Below are positions 21,353 to 33,590 of a DNA stretch of 64,000 bases, piece by piece. The notes under the pieces were generated by a model. That model searched no databases. It was not told the origin of the DNA and saw only the letters and a list, made by a program, of their open reading frames with translations. How positions within the stretch are numbered: the first letter of the stretch is position 1; each line of letters starts with the position of its first letter. Source of the DNA: Angiostrongylus vasorum (taxonomy: Eukaryota; Nematoda; Chromadorea; Rhabditida; Metastrongylidae); assembly GCA_018806985.1 (NCBI GenBank), contig JADANN010000433.1, positions 1,240,001 through 1,304,000 of the forward strand. Reading direction: 5' to 3'. Made by a program: the position numbers and the translations under genes.

Positions 21353-21929
21353 ACTTCTGCGTACTTGCTCATGTATATGTCTGTATTTTATATCGAAGAA
21401 ATCTTTCTAAAAATATCAAAATCATTCACATTTCAGTAGTGGGACTATGTGGAAGTAGGTATGACTATTTAATTTTAAAAAAACTATTATGAAAACCCTA
21501 TAAAGTTTTGTTGGAAATATACATACCATTTTGTTCCCCGACACACTTCTAGAATTCCTTCACAATTCCTCTTCTAGGGAAAATTCGAATATCTGAGAAC
21601 TATAACTTCAGATTCACAGAGAATTCGAGCTACAAGCATTAAAATATTTTTTATTGCAATCAAAACTGATGGATATCCGAACGCACGACGGAGTATGAGT
21701 GATCGGGAAAAACACCCCTCGCTTCGCTCAAGAGTCCATTGAGATGCACACAGACACACGTGTTGGCTTAGCCCCATCATAGTTTGACGTAATGCTGCAG
21801 CAGCTATCTTGTTCCTTTTGTTTTTGTTCAATAGCTGCATTCAGTTCCGCGACTTGATAGCAGTGCTGAATCGATGTTTTTACCGTGTGACAGTCTTTCG
21901 CAACACGCTGATCCCTTATAGTCCTAACG
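21353..21929. other. Unassigned DNA next to RTE-B 3' end
   Basis: No feature recognised. Confidence 0.35.
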
Positions 21930-24900
21930 GCACACATCTTACTTACTTGGTACTTACTTGGACGGTCCGTCTTCACGAGCTGTGCGGGCCCCAGCACATA
22001 TGCCATTCGTTCCTTTCTCTCGCAATCGTAGTCCATGGTGGTGGTCTTGTTCCAGCATGGTATCACTTGCAAGCCTCGTACCGTGATCTGTAAAACAACT
22101 GCAGCTGCGGGTACAGCTGATTAACTTTGTTTACGAACACGTCCCCCCCCAACGTGTAGGTGGTCGTCCTAGGGGACGTTTGCATTCTCTTGGAGTCCAC
22201 TCTACTGTTCTTTACGTCCATCTGTCGTCCGTTCTTCTTATTATGTGACCGGCCCATCTATGTTTTGCAATCGATGTATATTCTCCTGGATCTCGAAGAT
22301 ATGACAGATTTCGAGGGTCAGAGCTTCGCATTCCCGCTAGATATTGAGAATGCCGGTTATATTTTAGAAGACATCGCTCAAGCGCTCTGTGAGTAGTGCG
22401 AAGCATTCTTGACGTAAAGTATCAACCCATGTCTCTGCAGCATAGCAGAGCGCTGGGAGGACTGTAGAATCGAAAAGATGAGCGCGGATTTTCGGGTACT
22501 TCAGTTGCTCGGTGGCCTCTTTGAGAGGCCCGAATGCGGCAGAAGCTGCTCTCCTTCTTCTATCTATTTCCTCCTTCATGTTGTTTTCCATGTTCATTGA
22601 TCGCCCAAGGTATACGTACGAGGTGGTCTCTGCCATGAGAGAGCCATCCAATTCAATTTCTCCTCCTTCGCACCATGGCTTTTTCATGAACTGGGTCTTT
22701 TTTGGATTTGTGCGAAGTCCAATGCTTTTCCCCGCTTCGTTGAGCTCGTTGATCATCATCTCTGCTTCACTAGTACTTCTTGAGAATATGACAATGTCGT
22801 CGGCAAAACGAAGGTTTTATAGGAATTTTCCACCAATACGTATGCCTTTCTCTTCCCAGTCGAGTGAATTCATTATCCACTGCAGTGCGGCACTGAACAG
22901 CTTTGGCGATATTGTGTCGCCTTGTCGAACCCCTTTTTTCTATGGGTATGGTAAGAGGTCGGTGGAAAAGCTGTATTTTCGTAATGCAGTTCCGATAACA
23001 GTCGCACAGAATTCTTATGCAGAACGGGTCCACTCTTTGGTCGACGAGCGCTGATAGGATTGTATTCGTTTCGACACTGTCAAACGCTTTTTCATAGTCG
23101 ACAAAGGTTAGGACTAGAGGCAGGTGGTATTCCCGACAAACTTCGATGACCCTAGACACGGTTTGGATGTGGTCCATACAGCAAAAATCCTTTTCGAAAT
23201 CTTGCTTGTTCGACTGGTTGCGCCGCATCCAATGTCCTTGATATGCGCAAGAGGATAATCTTCGTGAAGAGCTTGTAGAGTACACTCAACAGGCATATGG
23301 GACGATAGTTACGAAGATCCCTTCGGTCTCCTTTCTTGGGCAGGGTGACCGTACGCGGCGTCCTCCACTGGTTTGGGATTTTTTTCCTTTTGAAGGTAGG
23401 CCGTCATATGATTTTCGATAAGTACATGTAAATTGTAGCCTCCAGCTCTAAGGAAATCGGCGGTGACATTGTCTGGTCCTGGAGCTGTGTCTCTTTTCAT
23501 GCTTTCTATCGCAACTCGAACCTCCGACGGAAGAATTCCAGGTGGTTTTTCTCCAGCGGGGGTATTAGGGTCCGGGACAGGGATTATGGGACGGAAAAGG
23601 TTGGTGTAGAACGTTTCCGCTATTAATTCCATATCATGGCGGGAGCTTTTGACGATGCCATCTTCGTTCGTCAGAGCTGACAGCGGAATATTATAATCAC
23701 ATAAGTCCTGACGGCATTTTTTCAGACTGCTTCTTTTTTTCTGCTGCCTAGTTTCTTCTGCTTGTACCGTTGTAGATCTTCCTGCAAAGCTATTGTGCAG
23801 CTGGCATTTATTACTTGCCATGTCAAACGTATTGCAGTAGGATCAAGCTTCAGTTTCCTTCTCTTTTTCGAGCAACTCCTTAATAGTGATGGAGATGCGA
23901 TCCGATCTTCTTGCTTGAGGAACTGAGGCGAATTCGGCACAGCTTTTCAGTCCTTCGACAAGCAGCTCGTAGTCTTCGGTCGGGTCTTCTTTAATCTGCC
24001 AGTCACGTTTGGATAGGGCTTCTTTCAGAATGTTCTCATCATATACAGCTAGGCTTCTTCTTCGTGGTCGATGAAGAGAATTCTTTTCTAGCTTGTGGCT
24101 TAATCGAATCTTCGCGCGATGAAGGCGGTGATCGGAACCAGTACGGAATGACGGGACTACCGATGTGTCAAGTAGCACGATCTTCTGTTTGTCAGAATAT
24201 GGTCGATCTCCGCAAAGTCATGCCGTTGGGAGACTCCCATGTCCAGCGGCGGCTTTCTTTCTTCTGGAAAAACAAGTTTCCATGGAAGAGACGTGCTGCT
24301 GACAGGAGTCCTGCGAGACGGTTTCCATTCTCATTTCTTTATCCTAATCCAAAATTTCCGATACTGTACTCGCTCTCGTTGGCCCTTCCTATTCTGGCGT
24401 TGAAGTCTCCGACAACAAATTTATGATATGCTTTATCACTGCAGATGACTTTCTCCAACTGACAGTAGAGAACGCATTTAATTCGTACTCATCAGCTGCG
24501 TCGGTCGGTGAGTAGCAGTTGATGATAGTGATCTTCTTATACTGCGACAGTTAAAGACGGAGGACGGCTATACGCGGGAAAAGGATCTCGTATGAGTCTG
24601 CGAGATGGACAATGGACGGGTGGACGACAAAGCTTACGCCGCCGACATTTCGTGCCGGTACCTTTTCTCCACGGATCACAAGGGTCCCGTTGCTTAGTTG
24701 GCGAACGTCGGTCTTCTTGATTTTTTGTTTGTTATGATGAGATCACGTGAAATTTAGTGCGATCTGCGGCTATAAGAAGGGCGCGAAGATCGGCGTCTGT
24801 GGAGAGTGTTCTGGCATTATACGTGCATAGTAAGAAACAATCTCCATGGCGTGTCGTGCTTGCGTGCGTCAGATCCGGTTCCAATGACGTCCTGCCTAAC

Positions 24901-25165
24901 CCGAGATTTTCTGGCCTCTCACCGGTCGTCTCACCGCCTGACGTCATAGACAGGAACACCCAGTGTGGGGGGTACTGAGGCTGGCCTATTGCTGGTCGTG
25001 CAACTTGGTCATCCCTGGAGTCCTGACGTAACCTTGCAAGGGCGTATCCAGGTCTTCACCACGATGTGGACTAGACGGAGGTGTGTTTTCGGCGACGAAT
25101 CCCTCGCTCGGTCTTCCTACGCTCAAGGACGATGTAGAAGTCGAACACCACATCTGATTCTTTAA
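21930..25165 (-). mobile_element. RTE-B LINE, near full length, frameshifted
   Basis: Minus-strand RTE-clade retrotransposon of about 3.2 kb. From 5': untranslated region (25165-24960); endonuclease start LLCTYNARTLSTDADLRALL (about 24760-24840); [17 protein letters not shown] (about 24600-24650); [19 protein letters not shown] (about 24350-24420, GDFN intact); GSDHRLHRAKIRLSHKLEKN (24090-24140); pre-RT block with APGPDNVTADFLRAGG (about 23430-23490); RT finger with QSNKQDFEKDF then DHIQTVSRVIEVCREYHLPL and LTFVDYEKAFDSVETN (about 23070-23180); QLFHRPLTIPI; FADDIVIF-type catalytic site near 22790; post-RT GLRTNPKKTQFMKK, TTSYVYLGRSMNMENN, HLFDSTVLPALCYAAETW; and C-terminal HRWAGHIIRRTDDRWT. 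Frameshifts and stops split it into at least eight pieces. The 3' end (21930-21990) is 'cgcacagctcgtgaagacgg' on the minus strand, followed by AAGTAAGTA-type repeats. Antisense frames such as 22512-23054 are shadows. Confidence 0.93.
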
Positions 25166-25261
25166 ACGAAGTTGTCCTTTGGAGGTGATTTCTGGAACTC
25201 CACACCTTAGCTCTTTTATCTAATGCTTATTCTTTCTTCAAAGCAAGTTGCTATGTAAAAT

Positions 25262-25390
25262 GCAATCACAAGGTTACTGAGAAATGAGCAAAATTCGGAA
25301 CCTCATTTGGGCTTCGAACCTGCTACTGCACATCCTGATCTCATAGGTGCTATCCGCCAGTCAACCCAGACCCTTGTTTTGTTCTTCTCT
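25262..25390 (-). mobile_element. SINE-2 (diverged), arm of inverted pair
   Basis: 'gcaatcacaaggttactgag', 'ttgggcttcgaacctgctac' and 'gccagtcaacccagacccttg': SINE-2 on the minus strand, inverted relative to the copy 100 bp downstream. Confidence 0.55.
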
Positions 25391-25489
25391 CAACCAAAAA
25401 AAATTGGGCGAGAAACTAAGAAATGGCCGGAAAAAATCAAAGAAAACTAGCAGAAAAGCAAAAAAAATTGTCTGAAAGAAAGAAAGGGC

Positions 25490-25620
25490 AGGGACCTTCG
25501 TTGACGTATTGGATAGCACGTGAGCCCCCGGGGAGTGTAATTGTAGGTTCGAAGCCTAACTGAAGCGCCGATTTTTGTTCATGTCCCAACATCCTTGTGG
25601 TTTTATTTTATCGGACTTGT
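25490..25620 (+). mobile_element. SINE-2 (diverged), arm of inverted pair
   Basis: 'gcagggaccttcgttgacgt', 'attggatagcacgtgagccc' and 'taattgtaggttcgaagcct', the last containing an exact pol III B box (GTTCGAAGC), then 'catccttgtggtttta'. Confidence 0.6.
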
Positions 25621-27050
25621 TTCACGTCTACTGCGCTAAACTTTTAGACATTTAGTCAGATGGGTCAGGGATTCATTGTTCTTTTTTGTACTTCAACACT
25701 CAAGTGGAACTCAATGTTCGAGCAGCTAGGTTCCTGTCTTTCAGACTACGCAGCACCCAATCATCACAAAAGATTGATTGCACAACCAAACGTCTACAAA
25801 TTATGTACAGGAACGTTCGGAGTGTTCAGTACCTCCGCACATTTTAGAACTGTATAGCGTGTATTTGCTGCCATAGCTTCTTTCGATTGATCCTGTTTAG
25901 CAGTGGGAACACTTATACACTGTGTCTCACTAATCTTTGAAAATCAAACTGTGGCTGTTATCGTTTCACGAACTACCTTTGAATTATGCTGTTATTTGCC
26001 AAACACTGCCTCGTTCATGTACTGCAAGAAATTTGTGGACTCGCTAATATGCATTCATGCCTTTTCGAACAAATTCAGCATTTGCGATACTCATAGATTG
26101 TCTTCAATTGCAGAATATCATGCCAGACAGTCCATGCTTTTTACATTCCCAGTGAAAAATTGAGACCTGAATGGTGAAAATCAGGATTGGTTTCCCTAAC
26201 ATTCATGAATACGTACGTGACAATGCAACCGTGTAAGCCGATTGCGTCCTTTATCCAAGCGAAAACCTACGATTAGCTCACTGGGAAGCGATTAGGAGGT
26301 GCATGGCTGTACCCTTTGACAAAGAAGCTCCAGATTTATTTCACATGACCAGAGCAAGTCACAAGCAAGTACCCACAACACCCTTGCTGAGCCAGTGAGG
26401 CAAAGTACTGGTTCAATTCCTTCTCCGTATATTCTATCATTGCTGAACTAGTTAATATTCTTACCACTACTTTTATTATTACTTTCTACTGTTATTTATT
26501 CTTTCATAGATAAGGTTTTCCAGTGTCCTCTTGCGCGTAACGGAAAAGAATGGAGGTTTCAGAGGCGTTCTCTTGAACCACTTGACGATTAGTAGAATTG
26601 CAGGCGATACAAGTAAAAATAGCGAAAGTGTTTGCCTTCATTTGGCTCCCATTTTGAAAACCATCGCAATACAACCGCTTTTAGAGCACTAATAGTATAA
26701 AAGTGGCAGAACCCCAGGCTGCTCATACATACTCTTTCACGTTCAGCCCATTATTCACATTGAGCACCTTAGCGATAAAAAATATGAACGCTAGTAAATA
26801 TTCAAATGTATTCAACGTAACGTAGTGTTTGGCTGATCTGGTACGTCAATCAATGACACAGTTCTGGAGATTTCCTCCTTTTCTCAGTCGATGGGTGGTT
26901 CGTCCGCGTAGTTTTTCCTTATCATAGGCCGTGCACTCTTTCACTGCCTCTAACTACCTCGAATTAGTGAGATCATTGATCGATCGTCGCTCCATTTGTC
27001 CTCTTTCCCGTGTTTTTTTTTGTCTTTAATTCTACTATATTCATTTTCGT
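25621..27050. other. Unassigned DNA upstream of a candidate first exon
   Basis: No local repeat recognised. A TATAAAAG lies at 26696-26703, about 370 bp before the candidate ATG at 27072; with so little context this is only a note. Frames at 25660-25857 and 25903-26163 have no exon signals. Confidence 0.3.
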
Positions 27051-27071
27051 ACTAGTTAGGTTGGTTTCGAA

Positions 27072-27236
27072 ATGAGTTCGAAGAATGCTGTTGAGCACTT
27101 AGCATCATCTGCATCATTTGAAATCCTGTTAATTACCGCTGAAGTAGCGGATGCCAACAAAATTTCCATTCGTTCATACTTAGCTTCAGAGCTGCACAGC
27201 CACAGGCTTCATTACCTGAACAGACGTGAAGAAAAG
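27072..27236 (+). CDS. Candidate first coding exon, unidentified large gene
   Basis: ATG at 27072 opens a 55-codon frame (MSSKNAVEHLASSASFEILL ... HSHRLHYLNRREEK) ending exactly at a donor, AAAAG/gtataa, with an in-frame TAA immediately inside the intron. 'tattcattttcgtactag' ends 16 bp before the ATG and could be a spliced-leader acceptor. Exits in phase 0. I do not recognise the protein. Assignment to the same gene as the right-hand exons rests only on strand and phase, over a distance of more than 10 kb, so it may be a separate gene. Confidence 0.4.
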
Positions 27237-27552
27237 GTATAACCACCACTAAATCCACCTGCACGTGAAGGCCGACATGTGTTCGTTTACTGGCGCTCGT
27301 TTTACCCCTATTCGCTTCGAGGAGATGAACTATGTAGTCGCATGACTCATCTATCCATTCGTCCAGGGACCCTTAGGAAAAATCCAGGATGCTTTTAGAA
27401 TAACAGTTGCTTATTTTATCAATGAAACGCGCACTCATCATTTATGAGCGATGTAGGAAGCTAATGCACTTTCGCACTTTCAAAGGTCTTAAATCATTTT
27501 TTGGAGTATACACAGCACTTATCTACTAATAAATAATAGAAAGCTAAAGGAT

Positions 27553-27805
27553 AAAGCTTATTTGATAGATACGCCATACGTTCGACTTCACCAAGTTTCG
27601 TAGAGATTACTGAATACAATTCTGGCCTATACAATAATTTGCGATGATCCATCGATGTATCAAATCAGTATTTTTCTCCTCCAGACGAAGTCTGGCACTA
27701 ATTTTCCGAACCCGGAGACATGGGAGAGTTGGTTTCCTTGGAGTGGAAGATCGAGCCAAGAATCATGTGCATCGCACTAGACCTTTAACCACTGCGCTGT
27801 AGGTC
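27553..27805 (-). mobile_element. SINE-1 (diverged)
   Basis: 'cgccatacgttcgacttcac', 'gatccatcgatgtatcaaat', 'agtctggcactaattttccg' and 'ttaaccactgcgctgtagg': SINE-1 on the minus strand. Confidence 0.65.
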
Positions 27806-28383
27806 AGTTGAATAAATTAAGAACTGTTTTATTAACAGTAATTGCTGGAGTAGCTGAATACTCTCATGATCATTATTGTGAAAGTGTGACTGGTGCATTT
27901 TGGAAAAAGAAGTACACCTTTTTAGTCTTGCACGACGGCAAACATCGTTAAGTGTTTGGATTCGTCTCTGATCCTGGTACACATTTTCTTTTTCTTTCCT
28001 TAAAACATTCTCACCTTTTCGTTTTTTCGTCTTTTTTTTCTCGCTGCTCTACGTGTTCTCAATTCTTTTCGGTGCTGGTTTCTATGCGCAGAATTAGTCA
28101 TAATATGTTTTACATTGTATTGGCGTTACAGTTCTTATCTAGAACCTGCATCAACGTTCTTTCATTTGTTCATGGAACAATCATCCCTTGTTTACCACCG
28201 CTTTCCAGCTTGATTCACTGGTCTCAGACCCACCATCCAGTTCTCCTGCATTTTCTAGCAGCTGTACTAAACAAATTTACTGACCTGTGATGGATATGAA
28301 TGCATTTTAAGGATGACTATAATCCATTGTTTGTTGGGCCAATGTCCTTTCTTTTGCAAAATTTGTCTTTTTCTTTTGCTAAG

Positions 28384-28476
28384 AAACCCATCAGAAGCCT
28401 TTTCCGAGGGGTCAGAATGGACAATCATCAGTATCGTGAGGAGCTTTACCACTTTGCAACTACATTTCTTATAAGG
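28384..28476 (+). CDS. Candidate internal exon, unidentified large gene
   Basis: After 'ctttttcttttgctaag' a 31-codon frame KPIRSLFRGVRMDNHQYREE then LYHFATTFLIR runs to a gtacga donor. Phase 0 in and out, so it joins the 27072 exon without shift. Both splice sites are below average (TAAG acceptor, GTACGA donor), hence low confidence. Confidence 0.25.
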
Positions 28477-28639
28477 GTACGATGGCCTTGTCTTAGATGT
28501 ATTTCCTGATGTAAACGTGTGAATATCCGTCTATCCGCGTTCTGCTCACTTCAGTAGTTTTCCAATGCGAAGATTCTCACACTTCCTATATCAAGCACCT
28601 GTTGGATTCACAATGCTCAAATTTTTCCTTTTTTATGGT

Positions 28640-28800
28640 AGAGACTAAGCGAAATACAACTACAAGGATGCCGAGATGTGATCAAAACTCCGAATCTCAG
28701 GTGGACTTCGAACCCGCAATTACCCTTTCCAGAGGCCCACGTGTTATCCAGTCACCAACTGAGACCCTTGCTTTGCCTTTCTTGTTGGCCGTCCCATCCC
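28640..28800 (-). mobile_element. SINE-2
   Basis: 'gcgaaatacaactacaagga', 'gtggacttcgaacccgcaat', 'ggcccacgtgttatccagtc', 'gagacccttgctttgccttt'. The minus-strand sense resembles a tRNA top half (ggataacacgtgggcc ... gcgggttcgaagtcc). Confidence 0.7.
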
Positions 28801-30030
28801 TTCTTAGTTCGTTTTCGATTTTTAGGTTCATTTTTTTGTGATCCGCTGTGAGGATAATTAAAAGCTTACACTGAGATGACATGACATCACATGACATATC
28901 GACTCCGTCATTTCTATAGTGCGAGTTGGTCTAGTAACAACCATCCATTCAAGATTCAGGTGTGCGCTGCCTTGCAGATTGTTGACTTACGTCATCACGC
29001 ATATTTTCAACGTAATGAGAACAGTTTCTATAAGGTAAAAAGTTGAAATCCTACTAATAAATATCTTCTGGACCATATGGATCATATATTGCTCAAACAC
29101 GTGCATTTCGTATTACTACGTGACCATCCCGTGGCAGGTATACTATTTATATAATCCAATATCGTCCTCCAAGAATTCGAGTTTAAAGGCAGTAGATCTT
29201 TCTCTAATTCATAAGAGTCTATGACTGCACGTGATGAAGATCTAAGAACGCTCGACGAGGGTACTTCTGGATTTCAGAAGAAATGACGCTCGGACAACAT
29301 TCATCATATTAATGAGGAGGAGATAACAAAACTTCAAGTTTAAGCCAATAAGCGAAGCCCACCAAATTCCGAAATCGCGATTGCAAAAACAACGGGACGA
29401 AATTTTTTGTAACCTGAAACTTGCAATCAGCTCAACTAAGTGTCTAGGTTTGATAGATGTGTGATTCTGCCAAATGCGACGAAAGATTAGACGTCATCGT
29501 GAGTGTGTGAAGGTTGTCATAAAAGTTTATAGGCAATTGGAAACCGAACCATAGTAAATTTTTAGAGGCATAGTGTTTGCCTTTAGAAATCCATAAATAT
29601 TCCCTTCTCTCACAACAACTCAGTCTAATGATAGAAATATACGTCTTAATGGCAGCTCTGGTTGTTTGCTCAACATAAAGGTCACAAGTTCAAGTCTGGG
29701 CCAAACAAACCCATCCGTTCCAATATCGTTCGCTGTCATGCAGTTAGTAACCCATGTGGATCTTCCAAATTATGGCAATATCAAGAAGCTGAAAAAAATT
29801 ATTATTAGAGGAAGACAATTAAACACAAATCACCATACGCTACCTATTCGTAAAATTTCGTTCCGCTTTTTTTCTTTTACTTCTCTTCTCGTGGCTAAGT
29901 GTCTGCTCGTGATGAACATTTAGTATTGTATTATTTAATATTACGGAGTTCATTTTAAAAAAGCCAGCACATTCTCAAGATGCTTTGTGAACGATCGAAA
30001 ACCAAAAAATGGATCAAAAAAGTAAGATAA
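28801..30030. other. Unassigned intron-like or intergenic DNA
   Basis: AT-rich; no local repeat family and no convincing exon. Confidence 0.35.
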
Positions 30031-30309
30031 TAAAAGGATAATAGACAAAGCTCTAGGCGTTGATCAATCCCTCATAGATGCGCCGTGCATTCGACTTCAT
30101 TAAGCATCGTTTGGAGGTGATCGAATGCATATATGGCCTTTACAATGACTCGCGGTAGCCTACCGATGTATCAACCCAATGCTGCTATCCTCTCATACAA
30201 GTCTGGTACCAATTTGCCAACCCCCGAAGGTACGGAAGGCTGGTGAGCCTTCATCGATTCCACGTTTGTGACGCAGTGGCGCCTCCAACCACTGCGCCAC
30301 ACGCACCCT
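30031..30309 (-). mobile_element. SINE-1, young copy with perfect target duplication
   Basis: Near-consensus SINE-1. Flanked by perfect 13-bp direct repeats 'aaaagtaagataa' (30018-30030 and 30313-30325). The tail on the minus strand is 'ctttgtctattatcctttta'. A box (tggcgcagtgg) and near-consensus B box are present on the minus strand. Confidence 0.92.
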
Positions 30310-30325
30310 TTGAAAAGTAAGATAA

Positions 30326-31675
30326 GTGAGAAGAAAACAATCACATTGGATAGAATTGAAATGCCGTAATTTACAGTATTTTGCTGTCCCCAATGTCATA
30401 CACATTTTTCATAAACTGCTTGTTCCTTCGTGAGATATTTATGAAAAATAACATATTCACGGCGTTTTTCAATGATTGCTATGCATACGTGAGGGTGTAC
30501 GTAAGAAGGCAGGGCACGCATGCATTGATTTAAATGCGTAATCTGAATGCTTTAAAAATAGACTTTTGTCAACTGAATTTGGCGGCAAATATCCGTTTCT
30601 CCTTCAAAACGAGCAAAATGATTCCCGAATTTCTTTTTCATCACAACAATGGGGGATTGTGTAGGAAGCTGTAAATATAGACGAGATTTTTCGATAAAAT
30701 GAAGTTTTAAGCAAGCATAGAGTAACTCGGTAAGAGTTCCATTCCTTTAACGACCAATTTTAAAGAAATACCCCTCTTCTGCTGGTGATGTTATTGAATG
30801 ATACACTGTACTGCTTGGCAAACAGTGCCATAGATGTAATAGCCGGTATTCGCTGTACGACCTCCATAAGTCTATTGAAATTTGTTTACTTAGGTATGCA
30901 CATGACCTTGAATTCTTATATTTGGACTCTGCAGAAAATCCTGCAGGTTGAGCGCTGATTCTGGGTGTTATTTCCGTTTTCGTCCCCCCTATGAAAGCAC
31001 AACTTCCAGTGTCCTACACTTGTAAGGTCATGGTTTCCTCAACGAGGTGGGCATAAAGCCATGTTCTTAACAAGTTTTGTTTTTTGGTGGTGACCTTTAC
31101 AGCTCCGAAGACTATAGTGGAACAATATTAAAAGAATCGCTTTCTGTTGATATACCAGGAAAGAAACCTAGAACATCAACGCTTCAATCGCTGCCCTGTT
31201 GTCGATTTAACCGCGATCTGTACTACGGTTGGATTCTGAGCCCTCTGTCTTGGAAATTAGCGAGGTGCGGTTAGGTTTTAGGTTTTTTCTAACGCGATTC
31301 AATCCAGTGCTGCTGTCCTGAGAAAGAGACGTGATAGAAAAAATAATGGTGACGAAACGGGGGAGAAGGCTTTGTTGCTCGCTAAAACAAGAGTGATTAT
31401 GTCCTTGATCTTAGTCTTCCGAAATTAGTATGATCTTACCTTGTATGGTCACTTGTTCTTCATTACTTGCATTCCTCGTTCTTCATGTCTCATCGGTAGT
31501 CACGCTGACCGAACCCTGGAATATAAAGCATAACATGAGTGAGTCTAGAATTACTGTACTGACAGTTGTCTTGTAATAATGTTGCGTGTTAGGTAGTTGA
31601 GCAAAGATTCTTTAGATGAGTCTACTAAGATGGTGAACTTCATCACTGTCACTTTAATGTCGTTAAAATAAAAGG
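30326..31675. other. Unassigned DNA
   Basis: A 65-codon frame at 31091-31274 after 'gtgacctttacag' (SEDYSGTILKESLSVDIPGK) is the only exon-like piece, but no good donor closes it. Otherwise featureless. Confidence 0.3.
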
Positions 31676-31948
31676 ACAAAGCTCTCGACGTTGATGAATC
31701 CCTAAAGGATGCACCATGCATTCGACTTCATTAAGCATCGTTGGAGGTGACTGAATGCATATCTGGCCTCTACAGTGACTCACGGTGGCCTACCGATGTA
31801 TCGAGCCGGTGCTGCTATCCTCCCGGGCAAGTTTGGTAGCAATTTGTCGACCCGGGAGGGATGGAAGGCATGGCGGGCCACGGGCGCGAGGATCGATTCC
31901 ACGTGTGTGTTGCAGGGCGCCTCCGACCACTGCACCACACGAGCCCAT
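31676..31948 (-). mobile_element. SINE-1
   Basis: Close to consensus: 'aaagctctcgacgttgatga' to 'gcaccacacgagcccatata'. Flanking 'atgtcgt' on both sides is a possible short target duplication. Confidence 0.9.
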
Positions 31949-32529
31949 ATATCACGATGTCGTCTTATTGTTTGCTGCAGTTCGACATCCTAGCTCCACA
32001 CAACCACTGTCATAAGAGAAAAAAATTTAAGAAAACCGACGGTCATGAAAGCTGTGTGGTATAATGAAGTATGTTGTTACAGGAAGTTTTTTATTGTGAT
32101 TTTTCATTTTTCACGCTTGTCTACTTTATTCTGAAGAGTTCGAACGAATGAGACCAATAACAAGCCAAATCAATTCCTGTTAAACCTAACCACCAACCTT
32201 GAAGTTCTGAATGCAATGGCATAGAGGATTTTGCCGATCAAAACCCAACCTTTATCGATTTCATCATGCTGTGCTTTCTTTCTTCCCACCCTATTTATTT
32301 TATATGGCTATAATTGAATGCAAATTTCGTTCAATTCCAAAAAGGATGTTTGTTTTTCAAATACTCAAAAAAAGTAAAACTAGTCGATGACTCAGTGATG
32401 AGCTATCCAATGAGAAAGATGAAAAGCTTCGAGTAGCACATTACTGTAAAAACACCGTCATAAGGAGTTAAGTGAAGTTTGTTTTTGGAATTATTTTAGA
32501 AGAAAGTATCATCGAAACAATGCCGAACG
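31949..32529. other. Unassigned DNA
   Basis: No feature recognised. Confidence 0.35.
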
Positions 32530-32760
32530 TGCTCGTTGGTTCGATTTTGCGTTCTGAGCTTACCAAGCCTATCGTCTCTTTGAGGTGGTCAAAGTAGTGC
32601 CAGACTAGTTTGGAAGGACAAAACACTGACTTGATATGATTGATCTGTAGACGAAATTGGTCATTGTCAAGAGCAAATACGCATTCAATCATCTCTACGA
32701 TGTATAATGGGGTCGAAAAATGGTTAATTCCTAAGGCGTTTATCAGCACCGGGCGCCTTA
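32530..32760 (+). mobile_element. SINE-1 (old)
   Basis: 'cttaccaagcctatcgtctc', 'gtagtgccagactagtttgg', 'atacgcattcaatcatctct' and 'cctaaggcgtttatcagcac' preserve the SINE-1 order with many changes. Confidence 0.5.
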
Positions 32761-32813
32761 TCACTGACGTCTTGCTTTTTATGGCTGCAACATTTATAGG
32801 CGTTGTATTAATT

Positions 32814-33100
32814 CAAGGGCGCGTGTAGCGCACAGGGTCAGAGATGCCCTGCAGTGCGCATAGGATCGATCCTAGGCTCATCAAGCTACGCATCCCTTCG
32901 GGGTTAGCAAATTGGTACCAGACTTGTTTAGGAGGTTAACAGAACTGACTGATACATCAGCAGGCCACCGCTAGTCAATGTGGTCAATGTGTGGGGCAGA
33001 TATGCATTCGGTCACCTCCAATGATCCTTAATGAAGTCAAATGCATGGCGCATCCCTCAGTGATTGATCAACGCCGTGAGCTTTATTCCTTTATCCCTTT
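32814..33100 (+). mobile_element. SINE-1
   Basis: Starts 'aagggcgcgtgtagcgcaca', B-box region 'ataggatcgatcc', ends 'gattgatcaacgccgtgagc' + 'tttattcctttatccc'. Flanks 'attaattca' and 'atcaattca' look like a target duplication. Confidence 0.87.
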
Positions 33101-33337
33101 ATATCAATTCATTAAGGTGTGACCATTGTTAGTAAAAGTCTCAGAGCAAGAAGATCTCGAAGTGTACAAGCCGCGCCCACTGCTCTGTAACTATCACTCA
33201 GCCTACGTTCTCTTCTTCATGCGTTCATATGTTCCGATTTCTTTTTTACTTAGTGTCTTCCTTTCCTCCTTATTTGATTTGCATATTGATGTTATGAAAT
33301 AACAAACTTGATGATTTTATTTAATTTCAACACAACC

Positions 33338-33390
33338 TCAGATATTTGCAAAACTCCGGAACGCAGGTGTCTGCGGTGGGGAACAAATTG
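33338..33390 (-). mobile_element. SINE-2 partial inverted arm
   Basis: 'gatatttgcaaaactccgga' + 'acgcaggtgtctgcggtggg' is the inverted complement of the distal part of the SINE-2 immediately downstream. Confidence 0.8.
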
Positions 33391-33590
33391 CTGACGGCAG
33401 TGATCGATAGAACTAGCTGAGAGACAGGCGAAGCGAAGGACCCGCATGGTGTGCTGGTGAACACGTTACTCCCCGGAAAGGACAATGGCTCGTTCGTTCC
33501 CCACCACAGACACCTGCGGTCCGAAGTTTTGCAAATATCTCAGCAATCTTGTGGTTGTATTTCGCTTAATACTCTGCCATAAATATTATA
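33391..33590 (+). mobile_element. SINE-2, fold-back partner
   Basis: 'gatcgatagaactagctgag', 'gcgaagcgaaggacccgcat', 'ggctcgttcgttccccacca', 'tccgaagttttgcaaatatc' and 'cttgtggttgtatttcgctt'. Well preserved in the A- and B-box regions. Confidence 0.85.

Noticed and set aside
21098..21492. Cys/Val/Tyr-rich frames in three reading frames
   Set aside because: Translation of a degenerate dinucleotide/tetranucleotide repeat.
22512..23054. 180-codon plus-strand frame
   Set aside because: Antisense shadow of the RTE-B reverse transcriptase on the minus strand.
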